This document shows positions 52,775-63,589 of a DNA stretch of 64,000 bases, piece by piece. The first letter of the stretch is position 1. Each line of letters opens with the position of its first letter. A program made the position numbers and the translations under genes. Under the pieces are notes generated by a model. The model was not told the origin of the DNA. It saw only the letters and a list, made by a program, of their open reading frames with translations, and ran no database searches. Source of the DNA: Dendrolimus kikuchii (taxonomy: Eukaryota; Arthropoda; Insecta; Lepidoptera; Lasiocampidae). The stretch lies in the NCBI GenBank assembly GCA_019925095.2, contig CM034394.1:21128272-21192271 (forward strand), in the 5' to 3' direction.

Positions 52775-53395
52775 ACAAAACATTGATTGTATTTATTGTG
52801 AAACGAATTATTATAAGTGATTTTATATTATTTTTAACACTTAATATTTTATTATTTTCCGCTTCTCAGTGAATTTAGGATTAACGCAATTTTTAGACGA
52901 AAGTTAAATTCTAACTAAAGTAATACTGACAGTTTTTATATACATTATATTACTGGAGTATTACCAACAAGTCCTAGAGATAGTTATTGTTTGCACTTTT
53001 TACCATGTAATAATTATAACACCACACAAAGTCACAAACACATAACTAACAATAAAACTTGTACAAATACTTAAACCTACGCGCACTACCATCGCATTGT
53101 ATTACACGCACACTCCACAAACAAACCAAGACACACAAAGAGCCTAAAAATTAATAACCCAGGCACAGAAAAGAAAAAAAACAACACACATGGCACTAGA
53201 TACGACTATATATAAGTATAGATATAAGGCCAACACTGCACATGCACTTCCTCACAACACCAGCATGTAACAGATACACTCTACATTAGTATAAGTTTAG
53301 TATTAAAATTAGAATAAATTAATATAATTAGTAATCATTACACTTATCATATTGAAATAATATGAATAAAATTGTTACCTACATAATAAGTCTAC
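52775..53395. other. No gene; A+C-rich strand asymmetry at 53,020-53,280
   Basis: Around 53,020-53,280 the plus strand is very poor in G (long runs such as CACACTCCACAAACAAACCA). No ORF or known repeat. Confidence 0.5.
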
Positions 53396-53399
53396 GTTC

Positions 53400-53665
53400 C
53401 TTTTTTTAATGTGTGAATTCAGCAGACAGGCAGACGGCCCACTTGATGGAAAGGGGTTACCATCGTTTATGGATATTTGCAACACCAAAGGTGCTAAAAT
53501 GCGCTGCTGCTGTCGTAAGGGAGACTGGAACCTGGTCGCTAATGCCGGAACACAACTCGAGGTTGTTATGGCGACATACTTTAGACCAGGGGTGGTAGCC
53601 ATCCAGTCGGCAAATGCCCTACCACCGGCCGCAGGAAATTGTATTCTTTCTCCATTCAAATAGAG
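53400..53665 (-). repeat. Family A, with 3-prime tail replaced
   Basis: GAATTCAGCAGACAGGCAGA to GGAAATTGTATTCTTTCTCC. A stretch of about 40 bp (between ACCACC and GGCCGCAGG) is deleted and the terminal bases are lost. Confidence 0.8.
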
Positions 53666-53669
53666 TGCC

Positions 53670-54705
53670 ACTAATAGGGAGAGTGGATGTAGGATAATGT
53701 ATTACTCCATATAGTTCGACCATATTTCCTATAAGAAACAAATATGGCCGTGGCAGCTCCCAAACCCCAGAGTCAGATGCCTGTAGTCTTTGTGCAAATA
53801 TCGACCGGATATTTGACAGGAACACCTTTTGGAGATGATCTTTATTTTTGTTTCTATATAGTTATGACTGCATCTTACACACGAATCTTCCCACACTAGA
53901 CTACTTGCGGGCCTATGAAATCCTGGTTCAGCGACAGTATAACCCGTTGGATGCCATTAATGTGTACTAACGACCGGACGCACTCGGATTGGGCTTTAAA
54001 AGGGTTGAGTGGTTTTGTACAATCGTTCTGATAAAAGAGGGATGAATGTTGAAGCTTTTAGCGATTTAAAAGATAGCGGGCCGGTGGCGTTGGGATTAAA
54101 ATTGGCACGTATTAATAGTAACTACGGCGGCGGTTTGTAGGTTTATTGTTTCGGGTTGCTTAGTTAGGGAGTGATGGGGTGCTAATTTATGTTCCTCGAT
54201 AGTACAGGGTATAAGGACTGGTACACATGTGTAAATTAGTATTTGGCACAGAAGTACTTTTATATTTTTATATTACACGGAAACCTTCAGTTTTAAGGAC
54301 CAAAAATATTGTAACATATTCGTCTCCAATGTTTAAATATCAAGTTTCCATTTACATTTTCCAGTACATTTAAGGCCGTACCCTGTTGTAAACGCCGTAT
54401 GTAACCTACGAATGCTTTTACGACAATGCAGTATCTCAGTTTCTTAACGCGAAATTCGCTGTGTGCGGCATACAGTCGTACGCCGCATCGGCAGTCATTA
54501 TTGAGCATTTCAGCGTAAAGATGTCACGTCTGTTAATCTATCAAACTAGGCTGTCCTATCATAGAAATTTCATGAGGCAAACTTACACACATTTGGTGGC
54601 AATCAGTATAAAATTGATCCGACGCTGCATAACAGACCATGACCTTAAAATAAGAGCTAGTACTATAATGTTATTAGCAGCGCTTTTTTGTTCAGATTTG
54701 TAGGT
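53670..54705. other. No gene recognised
   Basis: Several ORFs of 70-80 codons, none with recognisable domains. Moderate G+C around 53,920-54,180. Confidence 0.4.
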
Positions 54706-54711
54706 ATGTAT

Positions 54712-54736
54712 TTTTAGTAGTAGTAGTAGTAGTAAA
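54712..54736. repeat. (TAG)n microsatellite
   Basis: Eight TAG-type units after TTTT. Confidence 0.9.
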
Positions 54737-54829
54737 ATTTTGAGTTTATGTGAATATTTACATTTCTTTGTCCTTTCTAAAACATAAAATTTTGTGATAA
54801 TTATAAAGGAAATAAACCCGCAGGGGGTT

Positions 54830-55490
54830 TTATGGCGAATCTTAGGTAAGTAGCGACACCTCATGCTCAACTCCGGGGGCCAAAGCAAAGCCCACCCCTC
54901 CGTACTTGTCTTTGCCAGCCGGCATAGAGAGGACATCGCTAGAGTTAAGACTCAAGCTACAGGGGTGGAAGTGATAAATGGCATAGCATCGGAAGTAGCT
55001 TCGGTGAACCTGCAGCCCACCTCTCGACACCCCTTAGCAACTCATACCCATGTTGCGCTCGACAATTTGTACCAGCGAGTCACTGTCTGCCCATTATATC
55101 CATGTTCCCCGAACATTGCAACGGGCAGACGCCATAGTCCCCATAGCCCAGATCCCTAGTTCCACTAACATTTCATCTCAATAGCCCGGTACCTTTTGTT
55201 CTCATTTCCTAAAATAGTCTAACACTGACCGGGGTTTGTCCTTGGGTGCATATTTATATGGTGTAGACAGACATAATTGCTGGTAAGTGTCACGCCACAT
55301 TTAGATTGAATTTGTCAAGGTGCCTCTATGTGTTGGTCTTTCCATGACCCCACGCAAGCCCTTCAAAAGTCCGAAATAATGGAAATCAACAAAACGCTTT
55401 AATGTAAATGGGTTGTTTTCTGCAGGAAACTGTTCCAGATTGTATATAGCCAAAGCTCCGTGAAAAAATAAAGTCTACTGCCCTATCCGA
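54830..55490. other. Unclassified G+C-richer block
   Basis: Higher G+C than the surroundings, overlapping ORFs of 62-98 codons on both strands (54,842-55,159), and at the far right a GTGAAAAAATAAAGTC polyadenylation-like context (55,460-55,480). Looks like part of a LINE or processed transcript that I cannot name. Confidence 0.35.
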
Positions 55491-55734
55491 TGTATAATAT
55501 TTTTATTATATTGACTGTAAATACATTATCTATCAATTAAAGTGAAGCCTGAATAGATCCTAAATGGCACAGTAACAAATAACGTTCATTCCGTTTGCTT
55601 TTGTCAGATAATTTATTTTCACAACTACCCGCAAGTATTTCAATAGTACAATAAGAGTATACCTATAAATAATACAAAAATGATTTAGTAAAAAAAAAAC
55701 AAAGACATTGAAACTAAAATACATTATGTAGCAG

Positions 55735-55905
55735 ATCACTGCCAAAGGGGAGCGTGCCCAGAAGGCTGGCTGCATTGCCACGCTGTATGGCAATACTTAT
55801 TTGTTGTGCAAAATATGAACCAGCCTTTCTGATCACGGGTAGTGTCAAAGAGTTTGTTACATATGTCTTTAAAGAAACCCTTTGCCGATGGACCCCACGT
55901 TTTAA
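55735..55905 (-). pseudogene. Second relic of the RLE-type LINE C-terminus
   Basis: The minus strand gives TWGPSAKGFFKDICNKLFD, then, after one frame change, KAGSYFAQQISIAIQRGN and AASLLGTLP. This aligns with GLWSPEAHRLYRDLSKRLID and QRISVAIQRGNAASVLETFP of 21,711-22,285. Only the extreme C-terminus is preserved. Confidence 0.65.
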
Positions 55906-56329
55906 ATAATAAAACATATAGAAGCGAGAGGTAACCTGCGTTGCCATCTAGCTAAGTAGGGTTTAGAAACTTTTTAGAAGTAGTTCCTTTTACTGAGTGA
56001 CTATCACTTTTATTTATCTTTGATTAAATTACTATCTGTTTCAAATACCTATTTGAAGTAATATTCTTTTTCGGATCATCGTAAAAGCTAATAATAACAC
56101 CAGAGCGAAATAAACTACATCAACACATAATCATCTATTGAATACTATCAAACTCATATAACCAAAATCTTTGTTTTTTCTGTGTTTTATCACGTTTGTT
56201 TTGATTTCGCGAAATCTGTGCTCGCTGTGCCTCCCACAGGGCACATTCTAAACAAAACTAAAAAGTAACTTATGAATATTCGCTCTTAGCGTTACTCGGG
56301 GTTCGGTGTCAATCGTGAGGGCGCATGCG

Positions 56330-56612
56330 CACTACGTACTGAAAGGAGGCTTGCCTGAAGCCGTCAGTAATTGGCCGAACGTTGCGTGGTACCGTACCGT
56401 ACCGCACCGTGACGTACCGCTTCCCGATTCACCGGGAATCGCGTTACCAATTCACTAACTAAGTGTTTGTTTATGTGTAACTAATTATATTGTATGTACT
56501 AAACTAATTAAACGAGTAAATAGTGATGTGAAAATACTTTTAAAAAGTTAAACAACTTTTTCTAAGTTTCAACTATGTAAGTGACTGGTTATATATGTGG
56601 ATTTATTATGTG
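56330..56612 (+). promoter_or_regulatory. Candidate promoter and non-coding first exon
   Basis: A CpG-richer patch in A+T-rich surroundings with an initiator-like GTCAGTAA (56,363-56,370), GTACC repeats (56,389-56,420), and downstream donor-like sites AT/GTAAGT near 56,576 and CG/GTAAGT at 56,612. There is no ORF. Could equally be a CpG-rich repeat. Confidence 0.3.
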
Positions 56613-56784
56613 TCGGTAAGTTTTAATTAATCTAATCCCTTAATTAGAATGTGCGTGTTGAAGTATGTAGAGTATAAGCGTAACTATTTCAAAGTACAGT
56701 ACATGAGGTAACGTTTTATAACTTCATCGTGAATTAGTTTCTGTAGGAAGGATTTAGTACCAAACACCTGGCGCGATTGTCCTA

Positions 56785-56835
56785 GATTTTTATTTTTTCA
56801 GAGCAGAACAACGTTTGCCGGGGCCGCTAGTTTTT
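56785..56835 (-). repeat. Family K fragment
   Basis: TTTTTTCAGAGCAGAACAAC, GTTTGCCGGGGCCGCTAG: the family K terminus. Confidence 0.6.
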
Positions 56836-57289
56836 AATAAATGATATTACATTATAATGAAATGAAGTTTGCACGCCTAAACATGGATAGAGTCAATACA
56901 ACGCTGTGTGATTGTGGACATATGAATTATAAGCAATAAACCTCTGTTCATACCAACAAGCTTTTCTTGAGTTTCTAAAATACATGTAAGTGGCTAAAAT
57001 TATTATCACTAGAATAAAGGGTTGATTTTAGAGGTTTTGATTAATAATAATGTAAATATAAAAATGATTTTGTTATGGTTTAAGTATTAGTTTGCTTTGT
57101 CATCACGAGCTTCCTGATATATGCTGATTAATAGAGTATAGATAATATCAATAATAGTAAACATGTTTTAATTTTTTATTTTGGAACACGACATTGTGTC
57201 AATGGGATACAGATTCGGATGCAAGAGGAGGCCTAAATGATGTTTGACATTACATACACCTGATATACATATACTTACTTTTATTATAC

Positions 57290-57400
57290 ATATTTTTTTT
57301 GTCAAAGACTATACTTCTATAATCACAGATTTCGCCAAGGCTACACTGTTAATTTGAATTCAACAATAAACAAAAATGTTATAAAATTTATAAGATAATA
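57290..57400 (+). repeat. Family I fragment
   Basis: CTATAATCACAGATTTCGCC, AAGGCTACACTGTTAATTTG: same block as at 45.4 kb and, inverted, 12.76 kb. Confidence 0.65.
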
Positions 57401-57769
57401 GAAGAAAAGGATGAAGATGAAGAGCAGAAGATGAAAAAAAGCGAATACATTGAAAATTAAGGTCTATTATGATTGCATATTTTATGTACCTAAATAAGGT
57501 TCAAAAATGTAGCGATAAAGTAACAGTTTTGAAGCTCCAAAAGATGTTAGATATTCAGAAGCATGTTTACGGGAATACGGCGTAAGGCCGTTATCAACGC
57601 ACTGTTGGCTTCGAAGAAATTTTAGGTCCTAGTTGAACACGTAACAAATAGCATTGCAATTAAATTAGAGCTTTGAGAAGTATATGTGAGGTAAGTTGAA
57701 ATGATATGATAAAGAACAGTATGATAAGGGAACGCTATTGATTGAAAGAAGATTGTTATATCTTCTTCA

Positions 57770-58060
57770 ACAAGAGTTGAGGCGAAAAGGTTAGAGTGGT
57801 TTGGACATGTAGAGAAAGTGGATGAAAAGAGATTGACAAAACAAGTGTATAACAACAGTGTGGATCTTAGAGTTGATGCTAGTAGACCGCGACATAGTGA
57901 ACAAGATCATATCGCAAATGTGTTAAAGAATAGCCAGGCCAGCACCTATAATAAACGTGTATGTATGAAGAGATTAATGAAAGTAAATGAAGCAAAAAAT
58001 AGTATGTCTGCCTACCCCTATGGGAAACAGGTGTGATATAATATGTATATATATATGTAA
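57770..58060 (+). pseudogene. Diverged RTE-like LINE pol C-terminus
   Basis: The plus frame reads AKRLEWFGHVEKVDEKRLTK, QVYNNSVDLR, SRPRHSEQDHIANVLKN, KRVCMKRLMKVNEAKNSMSA, YPYGKQV and a stop, followed by a TATGTATATATA tail. The arrangement RWFGHVER..D.R..KQ.Y, R.RPR....DQI..VL and RRACM.R.M.V.EA matches the 27.3-kb LINE, but identity is much lower, so this is a different, older family. Confidence 0.7.
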
Positions 58061-58329
58061 ATAACATTGCAGAAAGCCGTCGCGTAGATATGCGTACTTA
58101 GTAGATAAAGACAATGAGGGGTAACATCCTGCCGACGGAGAGCGGTGCGGTTGTAAAAGTAAGGCGTTGGTACGAGACCAAATATTCTTTGTAGCGGTCG
58201 AGCTGAGGTTGAATCTCACAGGAGGTACCTCCTCAAGCCTGCTGTGTCAGGGCTGAACGCCTCCGGTCCCACGGAATCGGCAAGCCCACAAAGCCGGTAT
58301 CGCTGATTCAGCCATCTGCAGCTATTTAG

Positions 58330-58500
58330 CTGAACTCAGTTATTTAGGCACGAGGTGGTTTGATGCACGAGCGAAGCGAGGGCGCTAATAGTTCGAGTGC
58401 CTAAATAGGCCTTTCACCCAAGGTTAACACTCTGATTTTCAGTAAATAGTAATTGAGTAGCTAAACAAAAAACTATTTCTCTACTGAAATCAGGTGTTAA
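58330..58500. mobile_element. MITE-like element sharing a core with 1.1-1.3 kb
   Basis: The inverted core (CCTATTTAGGCACTCGAACT, GCGCCCTCGCTTCGCTCGTG on the minus strand) matches the MITE at 1,100-1,309. The flank is different: an inverted repeat (TTAACACTCTGATTTTCAG near 58,430 and CTGAAATCAGGTGTTAA near 58,484). Confidence 0.6.
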
Positions 58501-58650
58501 ATGAATGAATGAAAACTCTTTATTGTTCACAATAAACTTAAATCAAGACAATTGATATGGATACAGTTGCCTTAAAACAATGGGCAGCCTTATCGGTTAT
58601 AGCGATCTCTTCCAGGCAACCCAGTGTCTAAGGAGATTTTAAAGACAAAT
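58500..58650 (-). repeat. Family C, CR1/L2-like LINE 3' end
   Basis: (GAAT)n-like tail, AAAACTCTTTATTGTTCACA, CAGCCTTATCGGTTATAGCG, ATCTCTTCCAGGCAACCCAG. Confidence 0.75.
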
Positions 58651-58654
58651 TAGA

Positions 58655-59635
58655 TATACGATTTTTGGTGGTGTACTAAACTAAAATAGAAATAATATAA
58701 TCATTATCATCAACTACCATGTTACTGTTTTTATGTTGGTATACAATAAAGAGTATTGTTGTTGTTGTTGTAAATTTATGAATAGGAAGATATTGGAACG
58801 GACTTTAAGGCCCATTTGCACTCATGGTCAGGTTAAATAAATAAAGATAGAGTTTATAAAGTCGGGGTTAGTTAATTAAAAATTTAACTCTCAATGTCCT
58901 TTGCGCCACTAAAAAATACCACCGAGTTAACTAACCTGACATTTCTTTTGTTTAGTTGGTAGCATTGAAAGTTCTATGCTTTTATTGCTGAAACCCAACT
59001 AGAGGTTTAAAATGAAACTTAATATCTCTATCTCTTTTACACTACAGCACACTGTATATAAGCTTCCTTAAATATCTTGCATTGTATGACAGTTGAAGAT
59101 ATTTATTTTAACCGTATTTTTTTTATCCTCTCTCCAATCAAACGAGATTGCTCGGGTTTTTTGCTTTAAGGGTTTTTTTATAATTCTTTGTTTTTTACTT
59201 TCTTTTTCTTTTGATCCTTTCATATTTCTTATCTTTTTTTGTTTTTTATCTTTTTTGTTTTTTATCTTTTTTATTTCTTTTAATTCTCCAAAAAAATATT
59301 TTAACAATATTTCTTATTACTAAAACATTCTTGTTCCTTCTAATTTTATACATATTTTGTTCCAAACTTAATTTATACATGTTATTTCCTATTTTAACCG
59401 TAATGTCTTAAGTCATTTATTTACTTTTTGTGTGAAAGTTATAAAGTAGGTTATTTTTTTAAGAATAATGCATAAAAAACCGGGGTTACGTGCCCACAAT
59501 TTCGCAACTAGTGGTAATATGCTTTTATATGATACAGTAGCCAAATACAACATCGTAATCGTGATTAAAAAATCTGATGGAGCTAACCTTCAGCAAAAAT
59601 ATGCAGCTGGCTCAGTGACAAAAATATACAATACG
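58655..59635. other. No gene; T-rich tract at 59,165-59,290
   Basis: A (TTG)n run at about 58,757-58,773 and a T-rich tract containing a 16-bp-period repeat of ATCTTTTTTGTTTTTT (59,230-59,275). An ORF of 79 lysine-rich codons on the minus strand is the translation of this tract. Confidence 0.6.
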
Positions 59636-59641
59636 AGTACT

Positions 59642-60010
59642 ACTGGGGCCCAATTCTACTATTACTGTCTCGTCAAAGTCGCCGGACACTATTGTCCCAA
59701 TTGTAGCTTTTTCTGATTTCGGTATTCTGTTAATTCTCATGGCGTCCCCGTAGCTAGCCACTCTATCTTTATAAAATGGAAAATTCGTTAAATAAATGTT
59801 TAAAATATTGGTAGCTTTTCAATATTCATTTCAGCTTATATTTCTGCTGTGGTAATACCAGTTTTTTTCTATTATTATTCTGCCGCGACGGTATTGAGAA
59901 AATAATTGTGGATTTACTAGACTACGAATTTTTGACACTATCGCAATGGAATTGTACCTTGAATATCTCCGCAACACCAAGATATTGAAATAGCATAATT
60001 GGGCCCCTGG
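59642..60010. mobile_element. MITE with GGGGCCCAATT termini
   Basis: ACTGGGGCCCAATTCTACTA at the left faces CCAGGGGCCCAATTATGCTA (minus strand) at the right, about 370 bp apart. No ORF spans it. The superfamily is uncertain because the target duplication is unclear. Confidence 0.6.
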
Positions 60011-60126
60011 TTGTACCCGAACACCAGAAAGCTAACATTGTTGGATCCTCACTCGTTTATACTGATGTGGGTAGTTTTGTAAACGCCGCTGGTTTTCGGT
60101 TTCGCCGTCATTACGTGGTGGTGAAG

Positions 60127-60161
60127 TCAGTCTCCAACGCGCGCGAGGTCAGTCCGGACGT
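60127..60161 (+). promoter_or_regulatory. Inr + DPE core-promoter match
   Basis: TCAGTC at 60,127-60,132 (A at +1 = 60,129) and GGACGT at 60,156-60,161, which is exactly +28 to +33 and fits the arthropod DPE consensus RGWYVT. No TATA box lies 25-35 bp upstream. Surroundings are CpG-rich (AACGCGCGCGAGG). It may serve a host gene or the 5' end of a LINE, since insect LINEs often carry internal Inr/DPE promoters. Confidence 0.45.
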
Positions 60162-60291
60162 TCCGTTTTCTCTGTGCTAAGACCACGTGAACGTTTCACA
60201 TCCCATTCTTCATATACAAGCCGTGCTTGCTCTTGGTGTGAGTGTGCCATAATTTAAACACCTAAGTACCATCCGAGGACTTGTTAGTGCC

Positions 60292-60340
60292 ATGCATTCT
60301 CAGGAGCTGTCTAGATGCCCCTTTGGAGGTGGTTTCCGAG
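60292..60340 (+). other. Candidate first coding exon
   Basis: About 160 nt after the putative start site an ATG opens MHSQELSRCPFGGGFR up to CCGAG/GTTAGT, an acceptable splice donor. The frame stops at once if not spliced. It is too short to identify and no downstream exon was found. Confidence 0.2.
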
Positions 60341-60482
60341 GTTAGTGATGCTTATTACCCCATTGGTTTTTGTGCAGGATTTGGCATATCTCTCACTTTC
60401 AAATATAACCTACAGTCCACAAACAATTACTCGAGCCAGCGAAGCTGTATGGGATCCGTGATCCAGCATTGCAAACATATAC

Positions 60483-60800
60483 TTTTTTTGTTATTGCAGG
60501 AGATCAGTAGACAGGCAGACGGCCCACTTGATGGAAAGCGGTTACCATCGCCTATGGACATTTGCAACACCAAAGTTGCTACAAATGCGCTGCTGCTCTC
60601 TTAAGGGAGACTGGAACCTGGTCACTAATGCCGGAACACAACTCAAGGTTGTTATGGCGACATACTTTAGACCAGGGGTGGTAGCCATCCAGTCGGGCAA
60701 ATGCCCTACCACCTGGCTGTGGGTTGTTCTGTCGCCTCTTACGACAGGCCGCCCGGCCGCAGGAAATTGTATTCTTTCTCCGTTCCTGCACGGATAAGAT
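60483..60800 (-). repeat. Family A, full length
   Basis: TTTTTTGTTATTGCAGGAGA to CTCCGTTCCTGCACGGATAA. One of the best-preserved copies. Confidence 0.88.
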
Positions 60801-60804
60801 TGAG

Positions 60805-61375
60805 ATTAAACTTCACTAACCCTGTATTAGTAACTTAACCTTTCCTCATCAGTAGGTTAAATATTTATAAGTTTAACCCTGGGTTTTACTCCTAACTTTT
60901 GATGGCGCAAGATAATTTTTTTATTTGACTCTGTGTTAGCAGTTAACTATAAGTTAGTTGAGCTAACTCAGGAACGTGCAAGTGTGCCTAAGTGATTCCA
61001 AACTGTGCATCAGTAGTTATCGCATGAGAGAATACTATTCTAAAAAATTAACATAATAATAAAAACATTTAAAATTTACTTAATTCTAACCCGAGGTCGC
61101 AATAAACATAACAGGTCATTATAAAAACCATTAGCGGAGTACCATTACTTGAGTGAAACGCGTTCATTTCGTTTGTGGTTTCCTTCAGAAAAATATATGG
61201 GTCACATTAGGTTAAAGTACTATGGATACGTACTTCTGTATGTATTATGTAGACTTTGTGTATGATACGTAATTGATTCGATCTAGAGGAGTGTTCCAGT
61301 ATTGAGCATTTTCAAGTACAATATAATAAAATCAGCCAAGTGCGTGTCGGTCCATGTACATTATCAATGTTATAA
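60805..61375. other. No gene recognised
   Basis: A+T-rich with repeated GTTAACT/AGTTAAC-like words (60,810-60,990), which may be a decayed palindromic element. Confidence 0.4.
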
Positions 61376-61390
61376 TTTACCATTATACTA

Positions 61391-61876
61391 CATACATACA
61401 TACATAACTTCACGCCAGTTCCCTTGCGGGGTAGGCACGAACAACAGAGCGCCATTTAGGCTTATTCTTACACACCTCACTTGCTTCTTTGACATTCATA
61501 ACTCTTGTCATGCACGCTCGTCTGTTCTTAAGGCTCCTGACATCACCTTCTGCTAGTACACGATCAATTTGATCATGGAAGGTGTGTCGTGGCCTTCCAC
61601 GACTTCTGCATCCATCTACTTTTGCATTGTATATCTGTTTAGTCATTCTTTCATCATGCATTCTTTCCACATGTCCGAACCACCGGAGCATTCCTTTCCT
61701 TACCTTCACCCTGACACTCTTTCAGACCAACTCTCTTTCTTACTTCGATATTACGAACGCGGTCCGCGAGCGTCACTCCGCAGATTTTGCGCAGTGCTCG
61801 CATCTCGACCGCGTTTACTCTACTTTCATGCTCTTTCTTCCATACCCAACTCTCGCTTCCATACGTGAGCGTAGGT
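61391..61876 (-). mobile_element. RTE-like LINE, 5'-truncated copy
   Basis: The minus strand encodes YGSESWVWKKEHESRVNAVE, MRALRKICGVTLADRVRN and, after a short frame disruption near 61,715, MLRWFGHVERM to the stop and a (TATG)n tail. ACCATTATACTA flanks both ends (61,379-61,390 and 61,877-61,888). The frame break makes the pol fragment non-functional. Confidence 0.9.
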
Positions 61877-62127
61877 ACCATTATACTAAAACTAGCTTTT
61901 TCCCGCGGCTTCGCTAGTCAATTTAAATTTTGTCGACAAAGTGGAGGACTGACCGTTGGGATACTCTTATGCACTCATTCGTCCTTTGAAATATCAAACT
62001 TTATTTCTAATTGAAAATACCCGTAGGTAACGCAATCTAGCGAACGTGGAAGTAACTAACCATGCAAGCAACACATTTAAATTGCGTTGTCACTATCGGT
62101 GCTACGATGATGTATTTGTTAGGGATT

Positions 62128-62405
62128 TTTTTATTGCTGAAGCACAGCAGACAGGCTGACGGCCCAACTGCGATGAAAAGTGGTTACCATCGCCTATGGA
62201 CATTAGCAGCACAGGAGATGCTGCCAATGTGCTGCCGGCTGATGCCGGAACACAACTCAAAGTTGTTATGGCGACATACTCTGACCAGTGGTAGTCATCC
62301 AGTCGAGTAAATGCCCTACCACCTGGCTATGGGTTGTTTTACCCTCTTACGACAGGTCGCCCAGCCACAGCAAATAGTATTATTTTTCCGTTCGTGCATG
62401 GAGAT
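62128..62405 (-). repeat. Family A, diverged copy
   Basis: TTTTTATTGCTGAAGCACAG to TTTTCCGTTCGTGCATGGAG. Both ends are present, with several small deletions. Confidence 0.75.
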
Positions 62406-62454
62406 AAGAATTGCAACGGTTGCACCAATAAGAGGCCACCTAAGCGCCATATTT

Positions 62455-62610
62455 TCGGCTATATTCGTCAGGAATAGTATTTTTCTCTAGATGAAAAGTA
62501 CCCTATGCTGACAAAGTGTGTGCAAAATTTCATGACGATCTGTTGCGTAGTTAAGGAGTGAAATCGTGAAAGAAACAAACTTATATATGCATTTATACCG
62601 AATATTAGTT
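62455..62610 (+). repeat. Family E, RTE-like LINE 3' region
   Basis: TAGATGAAAAGTACCCTATG, AAAATTTCATGACGATCTGT, GTGAAAGAAACAAACTTATA: the generic RTE 3' UTR phrase order. Confidence 0.6.
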
Positions 62611-62634
62611 ACGATTAGTTTGAAAAAAAGTGAG

Positions 62635-62950
62635 TGTCCAGTTCTCACGCAGTAGAAGTGAAACAAAGTGTGACAAGGGGTGAAAGGATTCTAAATTTCG
62701 TGACGTCACATTTCATATATTATAATGTAAAAATTTAAGCTTTAAAACACGAAATTTGAAGTATTAACGAAAATCTTCAAAATATTTCCAACTCTGTCTG
62801 TATGAGGATATTATTAAATATGATGTATTCTATTTAATTCTCTCGCAGGCTTAATCCTATAGCTTTATGTGTTTGTCTCTTTTTAGTGTCGCTCTTTCGT
62901 TTCATCGAGTTACAAATCACAACGATTCTAAAGAAGTTTCACTTCAAAAA
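62635..62950 (-). repeat. Family F element, inverted
   Basis: CAGTAGAAGTGAAACAAAGT, TTCGTGACGTCACATTTCAT, AATTCTCTCGCAGGCTTAAT and AGAAGTTTCACTTCAAAAA mirror 24,356-24,695. Confidence 0.7.
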
Positions 62951-62954
62951 ATTT

Positions 62955-63585
62955 CACGCCTCATGCAACCTTCTGATGAGGCAGTGTAATAATAGTGTAA
63001 CAACAGGTACCGATGTTGATATTTTTTCCCGAAAACCAATAATTATCGGCAAATTATTCTAAATTTATTTCTATTCGATCATCAACAATAAATTACACTA
63101 TATACGACACAGACTTACACACACACACGTTTAAACTTTAACCTAACACAATCGTATGTACTAACAAATAATTAGACTTTAAAAAAATCAATATGTTTTT
63201 TCAGCATGATGTAGCAGTAGATGTAACTAGTAATTAAGTCTGCACTTAGACTAAGAAAATATATTTATTAGTGTAAGACTTGTTGATTGTTTTTAATAAA
63301 TTAAAAAAAAATAACCGATTTAATCCAGGTATTCGTTTAACTCATAATTTCAGTATTTACCGAACAAGCCGAGCTAAGCCGGAGCCGAAATTTCGAAAGG
63401 ATACCAAAAGCCACCGACGTGACCGCGGACTTAAAGCCTCGATTCGGTTTCTGCCACATTAACGCGTTTGCCCGCAAAAGCCTAATAAAGTGTTTCCTCC
63501 TTCCTGATAAAGTAAAATGTAAGTTATTCTACAATAATTTTATGTATACCATTATACTACCATTGCCACTGCAAATCAGCAATAT
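62955..63585. other. No gene recognised
   Basis: A+T-rich with a short (AC)n (63,117-63,128). A 60-codon ORF at 63,280-63,462 has no recognisable motif. Confidence 0.4.
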
Positions 63586-63589
63586 CCTA

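Noticed and set aside
59068..59307. 79-codon lysine-rich minus-strand ORF
   Set aside because: Translation of a low-complexity T-rich tract.
10240..60791. A 70-codon ORF (MQERRKNTISCGRAACRKRR...) open in five family A copies
   Set aside because: The frame is open because the copies are homologous. The differences I compared are mostly amino-acid changing and other copies are truncated or deleted, so there is no sign of purifying selection.
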